From Isoetes taiwanensis (taxonomy: Eukaryota; Streptophyta; Lycopodiopsida; Isoetales; Isoetaceae): a stretch of 64,000 nucleotides of DNA. The translations under genes were made by a program, and so were the position numbers. This document shows positions 11,791 through 21,988 of this stretch, piece by piece (position 1 is the stretch's first letter; each line of letters begins with the position of its first letter). A model generated the notes under the pieces. That model saw only the letters and a list, made by a program, of their open reading frames with translations. It had not been told where the DNA came from and did not search any database. The stretch lies in contig JAJEKV010000012.1 in the NCBI GenBank assembly GCA_021234155.1, positions 9,762,448 through 9,826,447 on the forward strand, written 5' to 3'.

Positions 11791-13299
11791 AAGGAATTCC
11801 TCCCTCTAAAGCAAAATTTCGAAATAAAAGTAAAAGAAGGCTCTGATCCTGCTCTCGCCAGAAATTAAGGAGGATAAATTCTGCCTTGCTGCCGCTAATC
11901 TATGAAGAATTAAAAACTATGGAGAGTTCTAAGCTGATATGTGAGACATTGGAACCTGAGTGGTTGTCTTGCATTGTGCCAGTCAAGAAGAGGAGTGGCC
12001 AACTTAGAATTTGTATTGATTATAGAGATATCAATAAGGTTACTATCAAAGCGCTACCCCCTACCGTTTCTAGAAGAAGTTTTGCATACCATGAGTGGAA
12101 AAGAAGTCTATTCTCTTATGGATGGCTTCTCTGGTTTCAACCAAATAGAAGTTGATCCTTTATCACAGCCAAAAACCGCCTTCATCACACCTTGGGGAAC
12201 TTATATGATGCTAAGAATGCCATTTGGTTTGAAAAATGCCCCTGCAACCTTTCAGAGGGCAATGAACAATATTTTTGAGTCATTATCTCCCCAAGATTTC
12301 AGGGCTTTTCTTGATGATTTGACTCTGGCCACCTCTTTGGAAGATCATCTAAAAACAATCACTAATATGTTTTCTTTGTGCAGATCCAGTGGTGTGAACT
12401 TAAATCCAAAGAAGTGTTTGTTTTTGACTGACAAAGGTGTGCTGTTAGGCCATCAGATATCAGAAGAAGGAGTTCAGATTGCTGCAGATAAGCTCACAGT
12501 AGTTCTCGACCTCCCAGTACCTAAAACATTGAAGCAGATCAAAGGTTTTGTTGGTACACTTCAAGGCTTGAGGATTTACATCCCAAATTTCTCTCACATT
12601 TTGAGACCTATCACCAAGCTCACCAAAGTAGGGTATGTATCCAAAAATACAAGTCAAAAAGTACCAGTTGAGTGGAATGGAGATTGCCAAAGGGCATTTG
12701 AATTGATCAAAGAAGAGCTCAGCAAGAAGGTAACACTTCTTGCCCCTAAACCAAATGAAGCTTTCCAAGTTTATGTAACAGTTACATCATTTGCTGTAGG
12801 ATTAGCCTTATTTCAGAACAAAAGGGTACTAAATTATGCAGGCAAACAGTGGTCAGACACAGAGGTGAATTATCCAGTCCTAGAGAAGTCTGCTGCTGCC
12901 CTAATATTTTTGACCTCTAAATTCCCCCATCTTCTGATGCAAGCTCCAAAGATTCAAGTCTATATGAAGGTCAATCCTCTTCCAATGTTGTATGGTAAAC
13001 AAGCCCTGAAGACCAAGTTCTATAAGTGGGCTGCCATGCTCCAAGACTTTGCCATTGAAGTCCACCTTGTCAAAACAGAAAAAGATCCGAGTAGTTTCAT
13101 ACCCTATGCCTTCTACAAATATGATTTGACCTCTGAAGAGGATCAAACAGAGGAAGAGGTATGTCATTTAACTGGAGAAGCCAGGTCTTGGATGCAACCT
13201 ATTGTCAATTATCTAAAACATCAAGAGGTCCCTGCCACATTTTCACCATCTGAGAAAGTTAAGTTTAGGAAAAGATGTCTAACATATGTGTTTGGTTGA
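11750..13299 (+). pseudogene. pol: Gypsy 1 reverse transcriptase and degenerate RNase H
   Basis: The frame upstream of the palm (DVFAWDY, ~11770) is shifted relative to the rest. Palm motifs follow: LRICIDYRDINKVT (12003-12044), then, after another shift near 12060, SLMDGFSGFNQI, MPFGLKNAPATFQ and the catalytic FLDD (~12307-12318). The following RNase H-like domain (about 12760-13120) keeps the fold landmarks but has lost the catalytic acids: the first Asp position reads VYVTVTS, the Glu position reads VLEKSA, and the usual TDH reads MKVN. It therefore looks like a non-catalytic tether, with activity supplied by the upstream RNase H. Confidence 0.87.
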
Positions 13300-13329
13300 G
13301 GACATTTTATGTAGGAAGATGCCTTCCTG

Positions 13330-14435
13330 ATTTTGTTGAGGTGCTTGGTGAAGAAGAACAGTACAAGCTCTAAGACATGCTCATGATCTCTGTTGTGGTG
13401 GACACTATTCTATGGATGCCACAGCCAAGAAAATTCTAAGTTCTGGATACTATTGGCCTACACTTCATCATGATGTCAAAAGGTACGTGCAGAGTTGTTC
13501 TGATTGTCAAAAGCATGCCAGTAAACGCCTGAAGGTACCTCCCCTTTCACCTATTGTGGCCCCTGGCCCATTTCTTGTTTGGGGATTAGATTATGTTGGT
13601 CCTATACACCCATCTTCCTCTGCCAGACATGAATACATCCTAGTTGCTACAGACTTCTTCACTAAGTGGGCTGAAGCCATTCCATTGACAAGTGCCAATG
13701 CAGATACCACAGCAAGTTTCCTAACTTGCCTAATATATGTGCTAGGTTTGGAGTACCATTGAAGATTGTTTTTCGGATGAGGAACGCCCTTTATGAATGA
13801 AGTAATATACAAGCTTACCCAATTGCTTGAGATAAGACACACAAAAGTTTACGCTTACTACCCTCGTGGAAATGGCAAAAGAATCCACCAATAAAACTCT
13901 GATATCCATTATGAAGAAGACAGTAGATAGGTTTCCAAGAAGCTGGCATACAAAGTTGATCTATGCCCTTTGGTCCTACAGAACCACTTATAAAGTGGCT
14001 ATAAAAAACACTCCTGCCTCTATTGTGTATGGTACTAGTGTCATTCTACCCTTTGAGTTGCAGGTACTTTCGCCAAGGACAATGCAAATACAAGTCAAAA
14101 GTGAAGAAGATGCTATCTGGTGCAGGCTACAGCAGATGCTAGCTCTTGAGGAACTCAGAGATAAGACTCTACAGGTGATAACTGAACACAAGATGAAGAT
14201 CAAGAAGAAATTTGACAAACAAGCAGTAGAAGTCAACTATCAGGTTGGTGATTTGGTGCTTAAGTTAGCTAGAAACAAAGATCCCACTCTAGGTAAGTTT
14301 TCTGCAAATTGGGAAGGTCCATTTGTCATTTCTTCACATGCTGGAGTAAACTCATATTACTTACAGGAGTTAGAGTCTGAGAGAATTTTGCCAAATCCTC
14401 TCAATGCACAACACTTGAAAGCTTATTGGATCTAA
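13330..14435 (+). pseudogene. pol: Gypsy 1 integrase
   Basis: The N-terminal zinc-binding part shows His residues in RHAHDLCCGGH followed by CSDCQ (~13494-13508). The core has WGLDYVGP for the first catalytic Asp. The second Asp region (SD followed by GTPFMNEVIYKL in another frame, ~13780) and the Glu region (ESTNKTL, ~13880) are present, but each lies behind a one-base frame change. The C-terminus has GDLVLKL, WEGPFVI and NAQHLKAYWI, ending at 14435. There is no chromodomain. The breaks make this copy non-coding as assembled, though errors in the sequence could account for some of them. Confidence 0.86.
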
Positions 14436-15527
14436 ACTAGCCAATGCTAGTTAGTATAGTTGTAGGTAGTCTAAAAAGGGTTGAATTAGTTGAAATTGTT
14501 CTAGATATAATTTGCTAACACTATGGGAAGAAAACAATAAAAAGAAGAAAAGCTGAAAAGAAAAAATATGCGTTTTGATCTTTAACATTGTCATTTGCGG
14601 TGTTCATTAGTTGTTTACGTTTAAAACCGGAAAAACCATTGCTTCCTAAAGTTGTGCTCATATGCAGGAGCTCGAAATCATCATGAGCAGGTTCTTTGAA
14701 CATCTTGTGATGAACGCCTTGGGATTGTACTAACTGAAGTCACCATGTCATTTTTGCGGGACCATCCTAGTCTTCCATACCCATTTTTTTTTCATTTATT
14801 GGCCTCCCACTCATATAAGCCTTACTCCTACTTTTATTCATCACCCTACAGGCTGCTATTCACCCCGTGCATCATAAAAGCGACCTCCTAACTCCCTATT
14901 TCATGTCACTTGCGGGATCATCCTTTACTCATTAGCCAGACTTTATACCATCACCATTTTTTTTCTTTTGGGCAAATTTGCGGGACCATTACACCTTCTA
15001 GAATGTGTCCGCACCCTTCCATAACATTCTAGCACCATCCACCAAGTCATTTCTTCAAGATCCCTACAAGAATGGGTAGTGAAATCCTAAAAGTATCAAG
15101 TTTTATTCACAAGATCATTGAAGCAGTTTTTGGACGTTCCCCCCAAGTTTCAACACTTATGGGAAGTCAAAAGATCATGGTAGCAGACCCTACAAGTCAC
15201 AAATGTTCAAAAGTTCTTTCTTTGTGTTCAAAAAGTTGCGAGAATTCATCACCAAAAATATGAAGTACACATAGTTCTATCCGGTTTCCTATTCGGCACC
15301 ATTTTCCATTTATGAAGACCTCAAGAAAACCTTATATTATCTCAGGAACAAGAGATGCATTGATTTGGCATTCACTCTCATATATTTGCACTTTTCAGAT
15401 GCTTTTATACTGCATTCTAAGAAGCTCTGATATTTCAGAACAGGATAATTCAGATCCAGATGTCAGGAGGAGTTTTTAACAGGGTTTCAAATTTTGGGGA
15501 CCAGCCATTTTTTCTTTTGGGCAAAGA
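14436..15527 (+). other. Gypsy 1 non-coding region before the 3' LTR
   Basis: About 1.1 kb without a supported frame. The word TTGCGGGACCAT and close variants recur (about 14755, 14912, 14970). Just before the LTR is a weak purine run (GGGCAAAGA). Long spacers here are typical of Tat-type elements. Confidence 0.6.
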
Positions 15528-17188
15528 TGTTGCCCCTTGAAGTGGCAACATGAAGAAAAGATGAAGATATGAAGAAAATTCTAAGTATTGGAGGAGCTAT
15601 TAAGGAAAGGTATCAGGCTGAAAGAGAATCTAGGCCAGGTGAGCACCCTTGCCAAATCCTTTAGCCAAAACTAGCCACCCTTGATTTTTTCCCAAATTTT
15701 TGAGCCTATCTCCTATTTTTCCTTGAATTTCCCTATCACGGGCCAAATATTCCCAAAAATGCCTAAAATCTATACCTTTGCCAAGTGGCATCCTAGTCAT
15801 CATCCTAAAGTGCCAAAGATGTCAAAAAGTCAAGTGAAAGTCAAAATAAAAAGTCAAAAGGCACACTTTCCAAAAATACCCTTGCCATGTCATCAAGAGT
15901 CAAAATGCCACCTAGGATGGCCACCTTGCTCACCAAAATGCTTTGTCATCCAACTTTGGTTATGTCTTTGCCACTTGGGTCAAAATCATGCCACCTCATC
16001 AAAAATGTCAAGGGGCATTTAAAATTTCGAAAATCCACTTGGGCAAAAAACCATGTTTGACCTTGCCACATTATCCTTCATTATGCCGAGTCATCATTTC
16101 ATCATGTCCAGTCACCATTGATTCATCTTTTTTTTAAGCCAAAAAATCAAAGTGCCATTTTTCAAAACTTGACCACATCACCATGTTGCCCCAATGAAAA
16201 TATGCCACCTGGCACAAAAAATTTCCAAAAAAGACCTTATATAGACCTTTGAATTCCAATTCTTGGGAATCGTGCCCTTTGAAAAAATATAAAAAAATTG
16301 TCCTATTCTACCCCCCCGACCTAGATTCCTTTTCACCCAATCACCCCCTCCACGTGGCTCACCGCTACCCGTGGGGCGGTGCGGTGGGTACCGAATCCCA
16401 CGTGGGCAAGACACGTCAATTTAATAGTTAGCCCGGATCGAGCTATATATATACCGGGCTGACTTTTTTGATTTAGGCACGTGGGATATATCCCTTTGAA
16501 GAAGATCGGCAAAAAAAACCATTAGGGTTCTATGATTCTCGGCTTCACAAGACTTTGAATGATGCAGAGGCGGTTCGCCGATCATAACCGACTTACGGAA
16601 CCAATCGAATTATGAAAAGGATGCGAATTAATGGAGATCATACCAAGAACAGAGCATTGCCTATTTTTGGGAAAGAAGAGTTCGTGGCCATATGCAGACA
16701 AATTAGAGCTCTAACTACCCTGACACAGGTCTATAAAGATGATCCGAGCCGTATTCCAATCAAGGAGAGGAGATTTTTGATTAGAAACCCGCCCTTGTTC
16801 TTGAAAGCAAAGATTTTGGAAGTTCTGATACAAATTCTATTTCAGAGTGATCGAATGGATTACCTGACAAGTGTATTATGTTCCTAAGATAATCTGAGAA
16901 AAGTTTTCTTGAGCAATCCATGGTGTTTCCCCTTTTCTTCAATCGATTTCTGAGTGTTTTTTTCAAAAAAATAGTTTTTTCCCATTTTTTATGTGCCAGT
17001 CCACTTCTGGCGAACTTTGCCAAGAATTTCCCATCAATCCTGATCAACAAATGAGTTGAAATCAATTCAAACCATCTGATATCATCTAGATTTGGCTTAA
17101 CAAATAGCTATTCTGCCAGAATTTGCTCATATATTTCATTTGCATTCAAAGGAAATTTGACTGCATCCCAGAGCTTTTTCTTCAATCA
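15528..17188 (+). repeat. Gypsy 1 3' LTR (1661 bp)
   Basis: Second LTR copy, followed by the ATGAT duplication at 17189-17193. It aligns with 7222-8885 along its full length. Confidence 0.96.
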
Positions 17189-18153
17189 ATGATTTATCTG
17201 TTAGGGAGGTGAAGAATCATCAAAGTTTCAGGTGAGAGTTTTTTCTTTCTATTTGCATGGGCTTCTAAGTATTATTATCGAACACCATTCTATTTAATAA
17301 GATAACGCTTATAGTACAAGACTAGTTATTAGGAATGTCTTTAGACTAATGACCTAACTAACTTTTAGCTTACTATACTTACATTAATGGTGATACTTGT
17401 CAAACATTGACACTTATCTCGTTTGTACATACAGATTCTGCTTCAAGAGTTTGAGGGGCCTTGCAGCAATTCTCCACAGCTCAAACATCCGGCTCTCCTT
17501 GCACAGGGCGCCAGAGATCTATGGATAGAGGCAAAAAAATCATGGAAACAGAGCCAGGTGAGGAACCGACAGCAAGGAAGCGGCCAAGGTCTGGGAACAC
17601 GGGAAATCTTATGGTCCCCTAGAATCCAGAACTCAAGGATGCAGGTCCGTGGTGCATCTGCGAGAAAGATTGCTTATGCCTGGAGTGGGTGGCTCTCGTC
17701 GTGCATAAACTGTGGTAGGGTTTAGTGTTTATTTTGTGATAGGATCCATCATGCCCAGGCAATGAAAGATGCAGGGTATAGCCTTCGTTTACTGGAGGTC
17801 GTAGGAGTTATGGCCGATAAAAATGACACAGTCAGTATGCAGGACAAGGAGAGAGTGATGCAGTGCTTCAATTGGTTGAAGATGAATGCTACAATCCAAA
17901 AATCGGTGTGTTATCAACATGAACTGCTGGTCGGAGACCTTGGGAAGATTTGTGTTTTTTGCTGTGAAGAAAACCCGACGGAATATATATGCAGAGCTTT
18001 TATGGCAAGAAACATCGAGAAGAAAAAGAAGATTGGAGAAACCTCGGCAGGTAAGAAGGTGGGCAAGTGAGTAATGAAGAATGTCCATGCATGAAAACCT
18101 GGAATACAGAGCCAGCACCTTCCACAAGTGCACCTGGTGTAGATTGTCGCCCA
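17189..18153 (+). other. Exon-like fragments right of gypsy 1
   Basis: 17435-17557 is flanked by ACAG on the left and GTGAGG on the right and reads 41 codons without a stop, starting ILLQEFEGPCSNSPQLKHPA. A weaker candidate exon lies upstream (ends TTTCAG before GTGAGAG at 17234). A further open stretch at 17762-18068 ends at a GTAAGA. They sit between two halves of one LINE, so they were probably carried in by the same insertion. The protein is not recognised and no complete gene is implied. Confidence 0.35.
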
Positions 18154-19316
18154 TCACATGCCTCTTGTAACCTCTTGTGTGCCATCCTCCATTGCAAGAC
18201 CATGGAGAAGTCCCTCTGTGGTTGCAATAGTGAATAACTGTGACAAAGCCGCTGCAACAATTGTGAAAAGCAATGGTGCTAAAGGGCATCCGTGGCAAAT
18301 ACCACGACCAAGTGAGAAGGCATCTGACGGCTCATCATGGAGCATAACAGTTGCCCGAGCAGAGACATGCAGCTTCATAATATCTGATGTGAATTGTTCC
18401 CCAAATTCCAGTCTTAGCATACATCGACGCATGAATTTCTAGCTGACACTATCATACGCCTTTGCAAAATCAAGACGGTATACAACTGGAAGGTTTTGCT
18501 TACGTGCCCAATAAATTCCCTCGTAAGCAGCAGCAACATTGTTCAGAATGCATCGTTTTGGAAGAAAACCTATCTGGGTTGTTGAGATGGACTCTGCCAA
18601 GATGTCCTTTACCCGCTCTGCAAAAGCCTGGGCGAAGATCTTATAAACGGATGACAATAAGATGATGGGCCGCCAGTCTGAAATAGGCTGAGGGTCCTTG
18701 ACCTTGGGGATAAGTGAGATGGCACCTGTATTTAGACAAACCATCCAAACCTGGGCGTTTGCCTCTTTTCAGTTCAAAGATTGCCGAACCTAAATCATCA
18801 GGTGTCATAGCCGCCTCTATTGACTCGTGCTGCTCATCAGAGATGATGGGGGAAATCCTAGACAAAATAGCATCTCGCATTTCTGATTGAAAGGGAAGAT
18901 GTTTCTCAGCGAAAAAAGTCTGGAAGTGGTTATGCAGATGTTGCTTGAGTTCAGTTGGCTCTGTTAGCACCGAACCATCCAGCAAAAGCAATGAGGACAT
19001 GGTTGACGTCATGCGACGCCTCTTAGCTGCACGAAAAACGAAGCCCGTACAAGGTCTCCATCACGAAACCACTGTAGACTTGCCTTCGTCTTTGCTTGTT
19101 GAATTTGCTCCTCCTCCAATGCTTGGATCTGTGCCAAAATATGACGATCATGAACACCTGGAAGACGTCCCTGTCGAGAATGGAGCAGGTCCTGATATAA
19201 GGTGTCCAATAAAGCACGACCTGCTGCTGCAGACTCTCGACCCCACCTTGTTTGGCCAACCCTTTCCTCCCCCCCTTCTTTTGCAAATTTTCATTATGAA
19301 CAAGCAAGTATGACAT
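18154..19316 (-). pseudogene. LINE-A1 reverse transcriptase, N-terminal half
   Basis: Minus-strand frames give the front half of a LINE reverse transcriptase: QALEEEQIQQAKTKASLQWF with RDGD (19050-19150), the linker ending in KRGKRPGLDGL (~18770), then GAISLIPKVKDP, ISDWRPIILLSSVYKIFA, QIGFLPKRCILNNV, LDFAKAYDSVS and the box CPLAPLLF (~18290). It stops just before YADD should appear, and the YADD-containing half is at 5415-6270. Frame changes occur near 19010, 18745 and 18436. Confidence 0.85.
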
Positions 19317-21082
19317 AGGCCAGTTCCCTAGAACATTGCCAATACATCAAGGACTTGAGCCTGCACTTATGGTCTGACATACTTGCATTTTCTATCAATT
19401 CCATATTTAGGTTGCGGATGTCATGAGACTATAATTTCAGGAGCAAATATGTTGAGAAGCAAACAAGTGAGAAGCAAACTGAAGGAGTCGTGAAATACAA
19501 GAGTTGTTGATCCTTGGCAATAATTGGTTGTTAAAAACTGACTAGTTTAAGAGCCCCTATTAGTGAATGGTTACATTGAAGGATGGTTGCTTCTAAGCTA
19601 GTTATGTGATGAGGTATTATATTCGTTGATATTATCAGGGATGTAATGGTTTGTCTATGGTTGGGAATATTTTCTACCCCAAAATAGTATCACCTACTAG
19701 AAACTAGTGCAATGCATTTTCACAATCATTATACCACAAAATAGTAGGATATAGTGCATTTCTTCTTTCTGAATCTTTGGTTTTTTTGTTGTTTGTCATT
19801 ATAGCTAAGGGAGGAGGTGGCGGGCCATGTCGATCAAAGCCCAAATTAGGTACCATTAATGAAACACTATTGGCCCATTGAAGATAGGTATAGGAAGCCA
19901 ACGACTCCAGATTTCCACTAGTATCTGTGGCAAGTAGATGCAGACCTTCGAACTTGGTTGGGTGCTCAATGCAATACAACTGAGCTTCAATTAAACTTTG
20001 GCTAAAATAACTTATGTCAAGTTACACTAAATCCTAACAAAGTGAAGTTTTATGAAGTTTAATAAGCTAAAATTGAAAATTCTAACCCAACTTACTGGTA
20101 CCCAAAAATTAAGAGCATTGTGATGATCCCTATGGCATTAATTTCCATATAGTTTTGAAGCATGTGTAACAATGTGATTTAGTTGCATTTTGCTTTGTTA
20201 AAAGTTATCCTTTGTTGTTCTACCTGTACCCATAAATTGTAAATCTCGCTTTATACTTTGCAATGCAAAATGGTGCTTTGCAATGCAAAATGCTGCTTGT
20301 TTATTTCCATGAATGCGGATAATTGGAACTTTCAAATGTTTTATGTGAAATCATTTTTTTCAAGCTGTGTGAATGCAAAGATATTGGACAAAGATGGGGA
20401 TAGAACATTGCATGGCCGTTTAGATTGAAGCTGCAAAAGACATGTACTTTTAACTGACAAAAGGTTCTTTTCCGTGCATAACATCAATGAAAACCTAGAT
20501 AATGCCATTCTTAGTTGACTCCACTATGTTCAGCTCCATTAATTTTGTCACAAATGATGGATGGTTTTTTTAAACTTATCTCGCTACTTCCTGTCAGGTA
20601 AATGATGTTGTCTCTACCGTCAGGTCATTAATTCATTATTAGGACATAACTTTGATGACAAAACAGGTGGCCATCCTCATGGAGGAGATGTTGCAAACCT
20701 TGTTAATGCTGGAAATCTAAAGCACATTCAAGAACCCCACGCGCTCCACGTCAGTCCTTGAACACAAGTGTACAAATTTTAGGCCCACATTCTGCTACAT
20801 TGAACAGGGCTACAGGACAGGCATTTATAGCATTCACTAGAAGTTCACAATGTCTCAAAAACGGCCAATGGGCTTAGCCTAATGAGTATAAAGTTATCAG
20901 CTTCAGCTTCAGTTGTATGCATTAATCTCCACACAGCTTCTTAAATGAAACTCAGAAACTTTTGGACTAAGAAAGCAAAACGTTGTGTTCATACCATTCA
21001 TACCATTCACACGGCTCGATATAAAACAAAATAGACCCTACACAAAAAAAACTCAACCGGATGCAGCACCTTGTTTGATATG
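19317..21082. other. Intergenic stretch, one weak plus-strand terminal exon
   Basis: Mostly AT-rich sequence with no recognisable gene. At 20669-20761, after ACAAAACAG, a plus-strand frame reads GHPHGGDVANLVNAGNLKHI and ends at a stop. It could be the last exon of a gene convergent with ASNSD1 or a relic. No partner exons were identified. Confidence 0.35.
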
Positions 21083-21291
21083 ATCCATTAAGTGATGCAC
21101 CAAGGAATTCTTGTTTAGGACGTTAAGAAAATATTTCATGCAGATAGAATTCAGAATAAACGTTACAAGTTTAAACCCACCTCCCGGAGGACCTTTTTCT
21201 TGTCATCAACACCAGGACCGACCTTCATTAAGATCAATGATTTTCCATGATGCTAAACTTAGAAGAGTTTCCATTAGTACATCTTCGTTCA
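21083..21291 (-). pseudogene. Stray duplicate of the ASNSD1 exon-11 region
   Basis: This stretch aligns along its length with 22521-22723, which covers the 3' part of ASNSD1 intron 11 and most of exon 11. Shared words include TAAGTGATGCACCAAGG, ATATTTCATGCAGAT and CCTCCCGGAGGACCTTTTT. Small indels disturb the frame (an extra CTT and an extra AGT relative to exon 11), so it would not encode the exon. It lies about 0.7 kb beyond the stop codon of the gene, in the same orientation. Confidence 0.8.
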
Positions 21292-21988
21292 AATGATAGC
21301 ATGCGAGCATCAGATGATACACAAATCATTTCAATTCAATCTTAAGATCTTCGATTGGCATGGAGGCCATGGCCACGAGTGTAAGGATCTCTTTCGGAAG
21401 ACACAGAGGTAAGTTGATAGAATCTCTGCCTGCTGCATACTTAGAATACTTACAGTTTCCAGTTCTCCTGCGTATACAAACCAGCTATCTCAAAACTTCT
21501 TCGGCATTCACTGCTCTGTCACTGGAAGCCAACAAGTAAGAAATGCAATTGAAAATGGGAATGGTCTGCATTTGCTAGGCCTGTAATTTGCGTCCTGGCG
21601 CAGGTATGAAACTCGGAGTGTGATGCTAATGGGGATCCACCCTTAGTGCTAACTAGCATTAATGTCCATAATAGAACTAAAGCCATAAGTTGGAAATTTA
21701 GAAAGAAAAAAACCGTTGGAGTAAGATAAAAGGCGGCACCTGTCCCACATATACAATGATTTAGGACATGGATCCAGCCCTCAAAGAAATGACTGAAGGC
21801 CTTTTAGCCTGCCTTTTCAGTCTGCATCGGCATTCAGGTGACACGGCCCACATGGTCAGATGGCAACAAAAGTACTGGACAAAATGAATGGCTCAGCCTT
21901 AGGTAGAACCCAAGATGTTACAACAAGAGTAACAACGAAAGGAACTTTGGGACATCAAACATCCCATCTAGATTGCTTGTAGAAAAGT

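Larger units (their letters stand above)
7222..17188 (+). mobile_element. Ty3/gypsy LTR retrotransposon 1, complete, Tat-like
   Basis: Two long direct repeats (7222-8885 and 15528-17188) start TGTTG and end ATCA. A perfect 5-bp target duplication ATGAT flanks the element (7217-7221 and 17189-17193). Between the LTRs, on the plus strand, are gag with three CCHC knuckles, aspartic protease, an RNase H of the plant/archaeal type, reverse transcriptase, a degenerate second RNase H and integrase; no chromodomain is visible. About 1.1 kb of non-coding sequence separates integrase from the 3' LTR. Dual RNase H and absence of a chromodomain suggest the Tat/Ogre branch. No clear tRNA primer site (TGG start) follows the 5' LTR. 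Several frameshifts break the polyprotein. Confidence 0.97.
3694..19316 (-). mobile_element. LINE-A1: L1-type LINE, split by later insertions
   Basis: Three minus-strand blocks together make one LINE ORF2 in the right order. 18154-19316 holds the start of the reverse transcriptase up to just before the catalytic box. 5415-6270 starts at that box (QYADDT) and runs through the thumb region. 3694-4702 holds the zf-RVT/C-terminal part and the 3' end, where a T-rich run on the plus strand (about 3695-3711) marks the degraded poly(A) tail. The blocks do not overlap in domain content. This fits one copy interrupted by the hAT-type MITE (4703-5414) and by a composite insertion (about 6271-18153). The 5' end near 19.3 kb is truncated; no target-site duplication was found. 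Frameshifts occur throughout. Confidence 0.75.
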
